From Candidatus Obscuribacter sp. (GTDB taxonomy: Bacteria; Cyanobacteriota; Vampirovibrionia; Obscuribacterales; Obscuribacteraceae), in the NCBI GenBank assembly GCA_016718315.1, contig JADKDV010000004.1, positions 868,001 to 932,000 of the forward strand: a stretch of DNA of 64,000 nucleotides. Reading direction: 5' to 3'. A model generated the notes under the pieces. It saw only the letters and a program-made list of their open reading frames with translations. It made no database searches and was not told where the DNA came from. This document shows positions 8,693-17,982 of the stretch, piece by piece; the first letter of the stretch is position 1; the number at the start of each line of letters is the position of its first letter. Both the position numbers and the translations under genes were made by a program.

Positions 8693-10258
8693 ATGCAGCA
8701 AGTAGAGATAATCGTTGCACTGCTTACTGTCATTGGCATAGTTGGTGCGTTGTCGCAAAAGATAAAAATTGCTCTGCCGATTTTGCTTGCAGTCACAGGC
8801 ATGATCATCTCGCTGGTGCCATTTATCCCCACTGTGCATCTTGAGCCAGACGTCGTATTTTTTATATTTTTGCCGCCACTGCTTTATCTTGATGCTTTTA
8901 ATACCAGCTGGAAAGAGCTTAAAAACGTTGCTGAGATTGTGACCTTGCAGGCAGTTGGACTTGTGCTTGTCACAGTCGCTGCCGTAGCCGCAGCGATCCA
9001 TGCCGTGGTGCCAGATATGCCATGGGCAGTTGCAATTACTCTTGGTGCTATTGTTTCACCGACTGATGCTGTCGCAGCCTCTGCTATATCAAAGGAAGTG
9101 CAACTACCCAAACGTCTGATGGATATCATCAAAGGCGAGAGTCTGATCAACGATGCCACCGGCCTTGTGGCATATCAAATGGCAGTAGCTGCCACTTTGA
9201 CTGGCGCCTTTAGCTGGGCCAGTGCACCCAACAGATTTTTGTATGTTGGCTTTGGCGGTATTGTTTTGGGTCTGGTGCTTGGTGTGTTTTTGTCTCGTAT
9301 TCGCACCAAGCTTGAGCACCGACCAGTTGAGATTATTACGTCACTGCTATCTCCTTTTGTGGTTTACATTGCTGCTGAACACCTGCATGTATCAAGTGTG
9401 TTGGCTGTGGTTGTGGCCGGGGTTTATCTGGGGTGGCGCGGACCGCTTATGCATTCGTCTAAAACTCGGCTGCAGGCGGTGGCTACCTGGGAGACTATCG
9501 CTTATGTACTCAATGGCTTTTCGTTTTTGCTAATGGGATTGCAGCTGCGTCCTATCCTTGAGACAGTCAAATCCTATCCACCTCTGGATTTGTTTGTCTG
9601 GACTCTGACAGCAGCTCTTGCTCCCATTGCTATCCGCTTTATATGGTCATATACGGTGACGCCTCTTTATATAGGTATGCGCCGCACTAGCAATAAAAAA
9701 CCCAATTGGAAGCATCTCTTTGTTTTCTCATGGTCCGGTATGCGAGGTGTGTTATCGCTGGCTGCTGCTCTCGCTTTGCCTTTAACTTGCGCAGACGGGC
9801 AGCCATTTCCCTTCCGCAATCTGCTTATCTTTTTGACAGTTACTGTGATTGCTTCGACTTTACTTTTGCAGGGCTTAACCTTGCCAGCCATTGTTAAAAA
9901 GTTTGGTTTTGAGCCAGATGCAGATAATCCAGATGAGGCCGCATATAGAGCAAGGCTCTCTTTGGCCCGCGAAGCGGTACGGCGTATTGATGAATTGTCC
10001 AGGGCAGAAGGCGTTGATAGTGATGATCCCAACTTGCAAAAACTGCTCAATCATTATCTTGAACGAGCTATTGCTCACGTTGAGAGCGCCGGTCTGAGCG
10101 ATGAGCGAGCTGACTATTTTCACCGCCTTTATAACGAAGCAATCACAGCGCAAAGACGTCTTTTAATCGCAATGCGCGAGAGTGACCAGATCGATGAGGA
10201 TACTTTTCGTGTTTTGCAAAATGAGCTGGACCTGGAAGAAAGCCAGATACCGGAATGA
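8693..10258 (+). CDS. CPA1-family Na+/H+ antiporter
   Basis: 521 residues, ATG 8693. About 12 membrane helices fill residues 1-400, followed by a charged cytoplasmic tail of ~115 residues. Family hallmarks are FIFLPPLLYLDAF in the early helices, LGAIVSPTDAVAASA, and GESLINDATGLVAY with the ND pair that binds the cation in CPA1 exchangers. WSGMRGVLSLAAALALP is near the end of the membrane domain. This matches the bacterial NhaP/YjcE-type exchangers that swap cytosolic Na+ (or K+) for H+. It is a single-gene unit ending at a terminator at 10309. Confidence 0.93.
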   Translation: MQQVEIIVALLTVIGIVGALSQKIKIALPILLAVTGMIISLVPFIPTVHLEPDVVFFIFLPPLLYLDAFNTSWKELKNVAEIVTLQAVGLVLVTVAAVAAAIHAVVPDMPWAVAITLGAIVSPTDAVAASAISKEVQLPKRLMDIIKGESLINDATGLVAYQMAVAATLTGAFSWASAPNRFLYVGFGGIVLGLVLGVFLSRIRTKLEHRPVEIITSLLSPFVVYIAAEHLHVSSVLAVVVAGVYLGWRGPLMHSSKTRLQAVATWETIAYVLNGFSFLLMGLQLRPILETVKSYPPLDLFVWTLTAALAPIAIRFIWSYTVTPLYIGMRRTSNKKPNWKHLFVFSWSGMRGVLSLAAALALPLTCADGQPFPFRNLLIFLTVTVIASTLLLQGLTLPAIVKKFGFEPDADNPDEAAYRARLSLAREAVRRIDELSRAEGVDSDDPNLQKLLNHYLERAIAHVESAGLSDERADYFHRLYNEAITAQRRLLIAMRESDQIDEDTFRVLQNELDLEESQIPE

Positions 10259-10308
10259 ATATCTGTTTTTTATCTGTGCGCGCGCCTGCCCTCTCTCTTT
10301 TGAGAACG

Positions 10309-10361
10309 TGCATGGAATGAGAAAAAGGCCGAAAATTCCTCATTCAATGCATGTTTTTTTT
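10309..10361 (+). terminator. Intrinsic terminator after the antiporter gene
   Basis: TGCATGGAATGAG (10309-10321) pairs with CTCATTCAATGCA (10339-10351) with one mismatch, then TGTTTTTTTT. It separates the antiporter from the convergent cysS. Confidence 0.8.
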
Positions 10362-10383
10362 GTGCCACCCCCCTCGAAGTAGC

Positions 10384-11931
10384 TTAGTTATCGCTTTCCC
10401 AGGTGGCACCGGTGGCGGTGTCCATGACATTAATACCTATTTCGATTAATTGCTTGCGGATAGCGTCAGCAGTGGCAAAGTCTTTTTTGCTCTTTGCCTC
10501 TTTGCGCAAATCCAAAAGCAGGTCCACAAGTTTGCCGCCGGTAGTTGTATCCACAGATTTGCGGGTATCAGCTAGGGTCAGACCGAGGATGCCAGCGTAT
10601 TCGGTAAGGAAGCTTGCCAGATAGGTTTTGTCATCTTGCTCAGTTGGCTTAAGGGCGAGGATTTGATCGCTCAGTTGAAACAACAGCGAGATAGCAACGG
10701 CTGTATTAAAGTCGTTGTTCATCGCTTGAGTGAAGTCATCGCTGAATTTTCTGGCAATATTCTGGGCGTTTTCGCTGGGGGCACTAGCAGTGGCTGCATC
10801 ACCACTGGCTGCATCACCACTGGCTGCATCACCGGCGGTCGCTTCTACTTTGCCGTTACCGTTGGCTCCGCCTGCATCTTTGCTACCGTTGCCATTTGCA
10901 GCAGGGACGCCAGGCGTCTGTACTGTGGCAAGACCGGCGACGCGAGCCCGCACAAGTCTATTGAGACCAGTTTTTACTGCTGCCAGACTCTCAGGTGTAA
11001 AGTCGATGGGATTGCGGTAATGGGTCTGCAAAACAAATATGCGGATAGTGTCCGAGCTATAGGTTTGCAACAAGTCCTGAATGGTTTTGAAGTTACCCAG
11101 GGACTTTGCCATCTTCTCTGCACTGACCTGGATAAAGCCATTGTGCATCCAGTACTTAGCCAGAGGCTTTTCCTGCAGCGCTTCTGATTGAGCGATTTCG
11201 TTTTCGTGGTGGGGAAAGACCAGGTCTTCGCCACCAGAGTGGATGTCGATTGTTTCGCCAAGGATATGTTGCACCATTGTGGAGCACTCCAGGTGCCAGC
11301 CTGGACGACCGCGTCCCCAGGGGCTAGGCCAACCCAGTTCGTCTTCATCTGCACTCTTCCAGAGGGCAAAGTCCACAGATGATTTTTTGAGATGAGCCAG
11401 GGCGTCTTGAGCGATAACTTGTTCGCGCGCTCCGGATTGCAACTCTTCTAGATTTTGCTTACCTAGTTTGCCGTATTCTTTAAATGATGCCACGTCAAAA
11501 TAGACATCACCTTTGGCTTCGTAGGCGTGTCCTTTAGCGATGAGACCCTGGACAAACTTGATCATCTGAGGGATAAACTCAGTGGCTCTGGGCTCATAGT
11601 CCGGTGCCTGCACGTTGAGAGCGGCCATGTCGCGCCAGAAGGCATAGGTGTATTCCCTTGCCAATCTGTCGGGGCTGATACCGCGCTCGGTGGCGCGCTT
11701 GATGATTTTGTCGTCGACATCGGTGATGTTGCGCACATAGATGACGTCGTATCCAGCAAAGCGTAGATAGCGCTGGACCGTGTCCCAGACTATTTCTTTG
11801 CGGGCATGACCGAGGTGGCTGGAGTCATAGACTGTTGGACCGCAAGCGTAGATTTTGACTGTGTTGCCACTAAGCGGCACAAACTCTTCTTTGCGCCCGG
11901 ATAAGGTGTTAAATACTTGTATTTTGTTCAT
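10384..11931 (-). CDS. cysS: Cysteinyl-tRNA synthetase
   Basis: 515 residues from ATG 11931 (MNKIQVFNTLSG); an in-frame ATG at 11952 would add seven residues but has no better ribosome site. The class I Rossmann core is complete: the zinc Cys in YACGPTVYD, the HIGH-type signature HLGH, the zinc-region GWHLECS and HHENE, and the KMSKS loop as KMAKS. It charges tRNA-Cys. Between the core and the tRNA-binding helices it carries a low-complexity insert of ~55 residues rich in Gly, Ala and Asn, with a GDAAS repeat encoded by three 15-base copies. It lies 52 bases downstream of gltX on the same strand, probably in one operon. Confidence 0.95.
   Translation of the reverse strand: MNKIQVFNTLSGRKEEFVPLSGNTVKIYACGPTVYDSSHLGHARKEIVWDTVQRYLRFAGYDVIYVRNITDVDDKIIKRATERGISPDRLAREYTYAFWRDMAALNVQAPDYEPRATEFIPQMIKFVQGLIAKGHAYEAKGDVYFDVASFKEYGKLGKQNLEELQSGAREQVIAQDALAHLKKSSVDFALWKSADEDELGWPSPWGRGRPGWHLECSTMVQHILGETIDIHSGGEDLVFPHHENEIAQSEALQEKPLAKYWMHNGFIQVSAEKMAKSLGNFKTIQDLLQTYSSDTIRIFVLQTHYRNPIDFTPESLAAVKTGLNRLVRARVAGLATVQTPGVPAANGNGSKDAGGANGNGKVEATAGDAASGDAASGDAATASAPSENAQNIARKFSDDFTQAMNNDFNTAVAISLLFQLSDQILALKPTEQDDKTYLASFLTEYAGILGLTLADTRKSVDTTTGGKLVDLLLDLRKEAKSKKDFATADAIRKQLIEIGINVMDTATGATWESDN
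10791..10835. repeat. Three 15-bp tandem copies inside cysS
   Basis: The unit TGGCTGCATCACCAC occurs at 10791, 10806 and 10821 (the last copy diverges at its end). On the coding strand each copy encodes five residues (GDAAS type) of the low-complexity insert in CysS. The period keeps the reading frame. Confidence 0.85.
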
Positions 11932-11983
11932 ATCGATACTTCTTCTGTCCATGCACGCTGTGCACGAATAACTGATTTACTTT

Positions 11984-13405
11984 CTATTTGGCGCAAGCAG
12001 CACTCAAGGCTGCTTCCAGACGTGATTGCACACGGTTTTGGCCAAGGATAGTGATGATTGCACCGAGATCGGGACCGTGTGTGGTGCCGGAGAGCGCAAC
12101 TCTGATTGGCCAGTACAGCTCTTTGCCTTTACAGCCAAGCTCTTTGCCGAGTGCGTCTACGGCCTTTTTACAGCTAGCCGCATCATCCCAGGGCAGATTG
12201 CTCAGTGAGGCTTGTAGTTTTTTGAGGACGTTGTGAGCAGTATCTGTGCCCAGTACTGATGTATAAAGCTCGGGCTCGATGGTGAGCTTGTCATCGAGAT
12301 AAAACTTGGCAGCAGCTGTAATCTCGGAGAGTGTTGTTAGACCTTCTCTGAGAGATGCCACGATGCGAGTCAGATGCTCGTCGTCATAACCGGCAGCTTG
12401 GTAGCCAGCGAGATAAGGCTTGGCGCGCTCTACAATAAGCTCAAGAGGTAGCGAGCGGATGTAATGGCTGTTAAACCAGTTTAGACGCGGTACATCAAAG
12501 ACAGCAGGGCTCTTCGATACTTTGTCGAGATCAAACAGCTGGGCTGCTTCTTCGAGAGTGTAGATTTCTTTGCCTTCGGGATGAGTCCAGCTCATCTGGG
12601 CTAGATAGTTGAGGATAGCCTCAGGCATGTAGCCTTGCTTGCGGTAATAGTCGATGTGCACTGTCTCGCCATGCTTGCGCTTGGAGAGTTTTTGACGGTC
12701 GATATCAAACATCAGAGGTGCATGAGCAAACTCTGGTGTGTCCATGCCCAGTGCTTCGTAGATGAGCAGCTGTTTGGCTGTGTTGTGGATGTGATCTTCG
12801 CCGCGGATTACATGAGTAATCTTCATGTCGATGTCGTCTATTACAACAGCAAAGTTGTAAATCGCTACACCATTGGATTTGACGATGACCATGTCGCCGC
12901 CCAGATCTGCGGTATCAATTGCTATCTCGCCTTTGATCTGATCATGCCACGATACTACCCGTGGTTCTTCCACGATAAAGCGCACCGATGGTATGCGACC
13001 GTCGGCTTCGTATTTTGTGCGAGCTTCGTCTGTCAGATCGCGACCGCGATTGTCATAACGTGAAGCACTGCCAGTGGCTTTTTGCTCTTCTTTGAGAGCG
13101 GCCAGTTCTTCAGTAGTGGCGTAGCACAGATATGATTTGCTGTTATGGATTAGCTTATTGGCAAAGGTCGAATAATGATCGATTTTTTCAGTTTGTTTGT
13201 AAGGTGCATAGGGACCGCCTACGTCTGGACCTTCGTCCCAGGATAGACCGAGCCATTTAAGACCATCGATTATGTCTTGTGTGTATTCTTCTTTAGAGCG
13301 CTCTTCATCAGTGTCTTCGAGACGCAGGATAAAAGTGCCGTTATGACGTTTGGCGTAGAGATGCTTTACAAGAGTGAGCCTAAATGAGACCTGTCCCATC
13401 TGCAT
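11984..13405 (-). CDS. gltX: Glutamyl-tRNA synthetase, N-terminus with HIGH motif missing
   Basis: 473 residues are readable from ATG 13405. From FILRLEDTDEERS onward the enzyme is normal: RLEDTD, the VVIDDIDMKITHVIRGEDH segment, the KMSKS loop as KLSKRKHG, and an anticodon-binding C-terminus. It should charge tRNA-Glu, and possibly tRNA-Gln. The usual first ~18 residues with APSPTG and HIGH are absent. An in-frame TGA (13406-13408) sits right before the ATG, and the upstream DNA is a 24-bp direct repeat. As written the active site would be incomplete. A 1-bp or larger indel, a local rearrangement or an assembly error are all possible. The rest of the frame is intact, which argues against old decay. 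Confidence 0.85.
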   Translation of the reverse strand: MQMGQVSFRLTLVKHLYAKRHNGTFILRLEDTDEERSKEEYTQDIIDGLKWLGLSWDEGPDVGGPYAPYKQTEKIDHYSTFANKLIHNSKSYLCYATTEELAALKEEQKATGSASRYDNRGRDLTDEARTKYEADGRIPSVRFIVEEPRVVSWHDQIKGEIAIDTADLGGDMVIVKSNGVAIYNFAVVIDDIDMKITHVIRGEDHIHNTAKQLLIYEALGMDTPEFAHAPLMFDIDRQKLSKRKHGETVHIDYYRKQGYMPEAILNYLAQMSWTHPEGKEIYTLEEAAQLFDLDKVSKSPAVFDVPRLNWFNSHYIRSLPLELIVERAKPYLAGYQAAGYDDEHLTRIVASLREGLTTLSEITAAAKFYLDDKLTIEPELYTSVLGTDTAHNVLKKLQASLSNLPWDDAASCKKAVDALGKELGCKGKELYWPIRVALSGTTHGPDLGAIITILGQNRVQSRLEAALSAACAK

Positions 13406-13447
13406 TCAATGTGCTATCCAGGGTGCCATTCAAGGTGCTATCCAGGG
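13404..13447. repeat. Two-copy 24-bp direct repeat at the broken gltX start
   Basis: ATTCAA(T/G)GTGCTATCCAGGG occurs at 13404-13423 and 13428-13447, one mismatch in 20 bases, period 24. It occupies exactly the place where the missing gltX N-terminal codons would lie, between the rlpA stop (13497) and the first gltX ATG. Confidence 0.85.
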
Positions 13448-13496
13448 CAGTCATTGCAAGCATTTTGGTTTGACTTGGCCAATATTGCTTAGGCTT

Positions 13497-14342
13497 TTAT
13501 TTTTGATTTTCTAAAACCATCACGTCTACTGTGGCAACGCCAGAGGAGATCATGTTGAGTTTTTGAGCGGCTCCGCGACTTAGGTCTATGATGCGGTCGC
13601 CGCTAAATGGTCCACGGTCATTGACCTGTACAACACAGCTATCGCCAGTGCGTCTGTTCATCACCAGTAGCTTGGTGCCAAAAGGCAAAGTGCGGTGAGC
13701 AGCAGTAAAGCCGTCTTGATTAAAGACATCACCATTGGAGGTGCGGCGTCCGTGAAACTTACCGCCATACCATGATGCTTGTCCGCTAAAGTCAGCGTTG
13801 AAGTTATCTGGTGTTGGTGTAGCGCCTGTGCGTGAGAGCGCTATGTAAGCTTGATCGGCACCTTGACTCTCAGCCATCTTGAGGAAGGACTGAGGAATTG
13901 GTCCAATGCCCATTACATTTCTGATGTTGTTGATTAGCTTGTAGCTCTCGTTGAGCGGCTGACCATCAGCAGTTGCTGGAGCAAACTTGAGTACGGTGTT
14001 GCCGTCGACATGGACTGCGGCCATATTGCCTTCGACTGCTGGCACCAATTTAAATGGGTCAAACTTCTCGTCTTTGACCAGGTCCTGGAGCTTGTCGGCC
14101 AGCTCTTCGGCGAGGTCTTCGACAGAATCATCACTATTGGGATTAGCGCCCTTAAAAGCGATTATTTCTTTGCCGTTGAGAGTGACTGAAGAACATTCTT
14201 GATTGTTCTCTTCCCAGACAGCAGATTCTACTTCTGGGTGGCTATCACTGGCGTAGGCGGAGGCTGCCATAGAAATGGACAGACTGAGTGCAACAACGAG
14301 TGCTTGCGCCGCTTTATTCAGTTTTAAAACTTGCTTGTTCAT
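13497..14342 (-). CDS. rlpA: RlpA-like double-psi beta-barrel septal protein
   Basis: 281 residues with a Sec signal peptide (residues 1-30, ending near SAYAS). The last ~95 residues are the RlpA-type double-psi beta-barrel: SGQASWYGGKFHGRRTSNG, AAHRTLPFGTKL, VVQVNDRGPF and IIDLSRGAAQKL, including the His and Asp used by lytic transglycosylases of this family. Proteins of this type bind or cleave denuded peptidoglycan at division sites. Residues 35-185 are not recognised and may be a family-specific domain. No SPOR domain is present. A GGAGGAG site precedes the ATG, somewhat distant. It lies upstream of gltX on the same strand. Confidence 0.88.
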   Translation of the reverse strand: MNKQVLKLNKAAQALVVALSLSISMAASAYASDSHPEVESAVWEENNQECSSVTLNGKEIIAFKGANPNSDDSVEDLAEELADKLQDLVKDEKFDPFKLVPAVEGNMAAVHVDGNTVLKFAPATADGQPLNESYKLINNIRNVMGIGPIPQSFLKMAESQGADQAYIALSRTGATPTPDNFNADFSGQASWYGGKFHGRRTSNGDVFNQDGFTAAHRTLPFGTKLLVMNRRTGDSCVVQVNDRGPFSGDRIIDLSRGAAQKLNMISSGVATVDVMVLENQK

Positions 14343-14950
14343 TCGGTTTTGGCTCTCCTCCCGTTCAACCCTCTAGATCGGGTCTGCAGTAGATTTGAGT
14401 TTTTCTCCTTCTAGTGAGGGTTTTCGCGGCAGTTCATTGATAAAAGAATGAACTTGCGGATTACCTCTCGATGGCTTGTCCGAAGCAGGCGGTAAGGTAA
14501 CAGACCAAATGGCAATGCGTCAAAAAAACTATGACAAGTCGAGTTTTGAGGCACTCGTCATTGATTTGGGGTTTATGGCAAGGTCTTAATGAAACACTGG
14601 TTGACAAATCGAAGACGATGATCCTCGATCTAAAAATTGATTTTGGATCCTGCGCTCTGCATGATCAGGGATGATGAGTCACCTTTAACAAAACAGAAAA
14701 TACATAGATGTCAATATGTTCCCGTAACGCTCTGTAAAACCTTTGTAAGACGCCGCCTATTTATTAGTATGAGATCCGTAAAAGGAAGTTTACCCTCATG
14801 CTCAAAAGGTAGTCAGCATGCTGTTTTTGCTGTGTATATAAGGGCTATATCGAGGCTCTTATTTTGTTTACACTTCGTCATCAAAAGGTTGTTATATCGG
14901 ACGCACTTTGCTGGATTAAATCTGCAGTCAAGCACCATAAATGACACTAT
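14343..14950. other. Long spacer upstream of rlpA; possible structured leader
   Basis: 608 bases between rlpA and yebC, both leftward. I see no convincing gene: the one longer frame (14637-14954, rightward) has poor composition and no ribosome site. The rlpA-proximal ~300 bases contain several short inverted repeats. I checked by eye for the ydaO (c-di-AMP), cobalamin, TPP and SAM riboswitch cores and did not find their conserved blocks. Confidence 0.4.
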
Positions 14951-15709
14951 TTAATTGAGATATTCGGACATCCAGCCTTGATCCATCTCAAAATTTGCAA
15001 AGACATTTTGTACGTCTTCGAGGCTCTCTAGATTGTCTAAAAGCTTGAGCAGGAGCTTGGCTGTCTCCTTGCTGGTAATCTCAACAGTATTGAGTGGATT
15101 TAGTGAGACTTCAGCAGAAATGGCTTTGTGTCCCGCTTTTGCTAGAGCGCTCTGCACTGCTTCTACCTTGTCTGGCTGACAGAGCACCAGGATCTGGTCT
15201 TCGCCAGTAGTATCGACATCGTCTGCTCCAGCTTCCAGGGCTTCCAATAAAAATGAGTCTTCATCAAATTTGGCGTCTTTGGGCAGGACGATTTCGCCGC
15301 GCTCCTTAAACATCCAGTTGACGCATCCGGTCTCGCCAAGGTTGCCGCCAAATTTAGAAAAGTAAGAGCGGACATCGCCGGCGGTGCGATTGCGATTGTC
15401 AGTGGTGCACTTGACCATAATGGCAACGCCACCTGGGCCATAACCTTCGTAGACAAGTTCTTCAAAGTTATCGAGAGCGCCAGCACCAGTGCCCTTTTCG
15501 ATGGCGCGAGCAATGTTGTCGTTGGGCACGCCTTCGGATTTGGCGCGGTCGATAGCCTGTCTCAGTCTAAAGTTTGCCGCAGGATCACCGCCGCCGAGCT
15601 TGGCCGCAACAATTATCTCGCGCGACATTTTGGCGTAGACTGCGCCTCGTTTGGCGTCTACAACTGCTTTTGTGCGTTTGATGGTGGCCCATTTGGAGTG
15701 ACCTGACAC
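14951..15709 (-). CDS. yebC: YebC/PmpR (TACO1) family protein
   Basis: 252 residues from GTG 15709, with GGGAG eight bases upstream. The N-terminus MSGHSKWATIKRTKA is the family signature. GYGPGGVAIMV and TDNRNRTAGDVR follow, as does the NLGETGCVNWMF segment that leads into the two alpha/beta C-terminal domains. Length is typical (~245). YebC proteins act as DNA-binding regulators or, for the TACO1-like branch, help ribosomes through difficult stretches such as polyproline; sequence alone does not separate these. It begins the leftward block that continues into rlpA, gltX and cysS, with a 608-base spacer between yebC and rlpA. Confidence 0.95.
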   Translation of the reverse strand: MSGHSKWATIKRTKAVVDAKRGAVYAKMSREIIVAAKLGGGDPAANFRLRQAIDRAKSEGVPNDNIARAIEKGTGAGALDNFEELVYEGYGPGGVAIMVKCTTDNRNRTAGDVRSYFSKFGGNLGETGCVNWMFKERGEIVLPKDAKFDEDSFLLEALEAGADDVDTTGEDQILVLCQPDKVEAVQSALAKAGHKAISAEVSLNPLNTVEITSKETAKLLLKLLDNLESLEDVQNVFANFEMDQGWMSEYLN

Positions 15710-16008
15710 TGACTTATCTCCCTATATTATGTATGCATTTTGTCGCCGGTAATCAAGAGCGACAAATCGAAAAGACTTCCTTATATGTAGAAGTCGAAAG
15801 CAAAAGACAATTTCATTTGCTTTGAATACAAGTATACGTTGCTACAATTTGCCTCAATGCAAAATGAAGTGCATTTTGAGCTGGGGCTTTTCAAGTGATG
15901 AAGATTAGGTTTGCATAGACAGCTTTATACCTATCCTTAATAGACAACTTTGAAAAACATCTATATAGATGTATGCAGCAAAAATTACTATCTGAGATGG
16001 AGAGATTT

Positions 16009-17931
16009 ATGACCGGTCAAAATATGAAAAGCGGAAGTGGTGTTGGAGTCACAAAGTCACCTTTCAGACTAATGCCTCTTGCTCTGGCCTCGACCTTTGT
16101 CCTGAGTGCCAACGCTTTTTTACCTTTAGCTTCCCTGGCAGTTGAGTCAGGCCGCGCAATTGCTGCCAAACCATTTCAAGTAAGGATCACTCGCGAAGTT
16201 GTCCGCGCAGACCAACTCATGTTGCAAGGCAAATTTACCGAAGCTGCTGATCTTTATAAAACTGAAATGGGTCGCTCACCTAAGAGTGTTGCTGCCACTG
16301 TTGGTTATGGTATGGCTCTTGCCAAACAATACAAACTGGATGCAGCCGAAGAGCATTTCAACAAAGTCTTGCAACTCGATCCTACAAACGCTATGGCCCA
16401 CGCTGGTAAAGCGATGATCACCCTGGGTCGTTTGACTTCTTCTTCTAATACTGTGATCAAAAACAGAGATGCACTATTGCGCAACGCCGAAGCTGAGTGC
16501 AAACAAGCTCTCTCAATCGATCCTGCTATGCCCGAAGGTCATGTCACCCTCGGTAACATATATAAGGAGCAAGGACGTACTGACGAAGCTATCAATGAAT
16601 ACAAAGAAGCAATCAGACTCGATCCCAAATATTCAGAAGGCTTCTCACAACTCGGTCTCGCTCAACTCAACAAAGAGCAATATGCCGACGCTGTAGCTGC
16701 TTTTAAGACTGCTATTTCGCTCAGCTCTGGCAACAGTACTGCCCACTATGGTCTTGGTCGTGCTTATTACAAGCAAGGTCTCTATGACGAAGCTCTCAAA
16801 GAGCTCAATACCTCGCTTTATCAATTCCGCAACTCTGCTCCTGTGCACCAGACTCTCGGTGATGTTTACACTGCTCAGGGTAATACCGTAGCCGGTATCA
16901 AAGAGTACCAGGAGTCAATCCGCATCAAACCCGAAAACCCCGATGCTTACATGCGCATTGCTGATGTGCGTGAAGGTCGTGGTGACTTGGAGATGTCTAT
17001 CGCCGAATTGCGCTCCGGTCTGGAGATGATGCCTAACAACGCCGACCTGCATATGCGCGTTGCTGATCAAAGTCTCAAGCTCGAAAAACTCGATGACGCC
17101 ATCAAAGAGTACCGTACTGTGATGGATAACAATCCACAAAACTCAGCTGCGGCAAAAGGTCTGACAAGGGCCTACTATCTCAAGGCCAACAAAGAAGCGA
17201 CAGGCGCATTTTTTGTCTCCAACGAATTTGAATCAGCACAGCGCATGATCGATCAGGCTGTGCGTATGAATCCAAACGACATGGAACTCAGACTGGCTCA
17301 AGCTAAGCTGCGCTCAATGGCGGGCACACCAGTAGATCTCTCTACTGTTGGTACACCTACCAATGATGGTGAGCGTATTGCCTATGCCGAGGCCCTTCTT
17401 GCTCAAAACAACTTCAAAGACGAAGACGTGCAGATGAATACAGTCATCGCCAACGCTACTGATGCTAAGCAAGCCTTTGCTGTTGCTGACCTGGCTTTGA
17501 TGATCAAAGACGTCAAAAACGCCGAAGCTGCCTACAAAAAAGCATCCAGCTATCCTGGTGCTGAAGAAAGAGCAAAGCGCGGTCTAAATATGGTTGCTAA
17601 AGCAAAAGATGGCGCCAGACAAGACGACACACTAGCTGACGATCTCGCTCGCAAAAATCAACTTGCCAGTGCTATCGATAAGTACCATGCTTCGATATAC
17701 GAAAACCCCAAAGTAGCCGATACTCGCCTGGGCATCGGTAAAACTCTGGAGCGCCTCAAGCCCGAATCTTCGAAAGATCTCAAAGAAGCTGTCGTGCAAT
17801 ACAAGGCGTACATGGCACTCAGCCCCGATCTGCCACCTAAAGAAGTGGAAAAGATGAACAAGAAAATTGAAAGTCTTTCCAATAAGGCATATAAGGTCGA
17901 ACAGAAAGAGAAAGAGCGCGCATCGAGGTAA
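16009..17931 (+). CDS. Exported TPR-repeat protein
   Basis: 640 residues from ATG 16009, chosen because GGAGAG lies at good spacing; an in-frame ATG at 15973 adds 12 residues. A signal or anchor segment covers roughly residues 18-45 (MPLALASTFVLSANAFLPLA). From residue ~60 it is built of TPR units. Clear ones include AAVGYGMALAKQYKLDAAEE-like and EGHVTLGNIYKEQGRTDEAI helices, at least eight over residues 65-390, with weaker repeats to the end. TPR arrays bind partner proteins; no enzymatic domain is seen. It directly precedes murD (45-base spacer), so an envelope scaffold role is a fair inference. Confidence 0.82.
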   Translation: MTGQNMKSGSGVGVTKSPFRLMPLALASTFVLSANAFLPLASLAVESGRAIAAKPFQVRITREVVRADQLMLQGKFTEAADLYKTEMGRSPKSVAATVGYGMALAKQYKLDAAEEHFNKVLQLDPTNAMAHAGKAMITLGRLTSSSNTVIKNRDALLRNAEAECKQALSIDPAMPEGHVTLGNIYKEQGRTDEAINEYKEAIRLDPKYSEGFSQLGLAQLNKEQYADAVAAFKTAISLSSGNSTAHYGLGRAYYKQGLYDEALKELNTSLYQFRNSAPVHQTLGDVYTAQGNTVAGIKEYQESIRIKPENPDAYMRIADVREGRGDLEMSIAELRSGLEMMPNNADLHMRVADQSLKLEKLDDAIKEYRTVMDNNPQNSAAAKGLTRAYYLKANKEATGAFFVSNEFESAQRMIDQAVRMNPNDMELRLAQAKLRSMAGTPVDLSTVGTPTNDGERIAYAEALLAQNNFKDEDVQMNTVIANATDAKQAFAVADLALMIKDVKNAEAAYKKASSYPGAEERAKRGLNMVAKAKDGARQDDTLADDLARKNQLASAIDKYHASIYENPKVADTRLGIGKTLERLKPESSKDLKEAVVQYKAYMALSPDLPPKEVEKMNKKIESLSNKAYKVEQKEKERASR

Positions 17932-17982
17932 TTAACCCAATCGTCTACTTTTCAGCCTGCCTCTTCCTGTTACAATTTGGCA

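Noticed and set aside
10636..11187. 183-residue rightward frame inside cysS
   Set aside because: Antisense shadow of a strongly supported synthetase gene; Cys-rich and unorganised.
14343..14640. ydaO-type (c-di-AMP) riboswitch before rlpA
   Set aside because: The AGCTAACCTCG-like core and the paired GGGG-containing segment are absent on the reverse strand.
14637..14954. 105-residue rightward frame in the rlpA-yebC spacer
   Set aside because: Poor composition, no ribosome site, and it runs into the stop region of yebC on the opposite strand.
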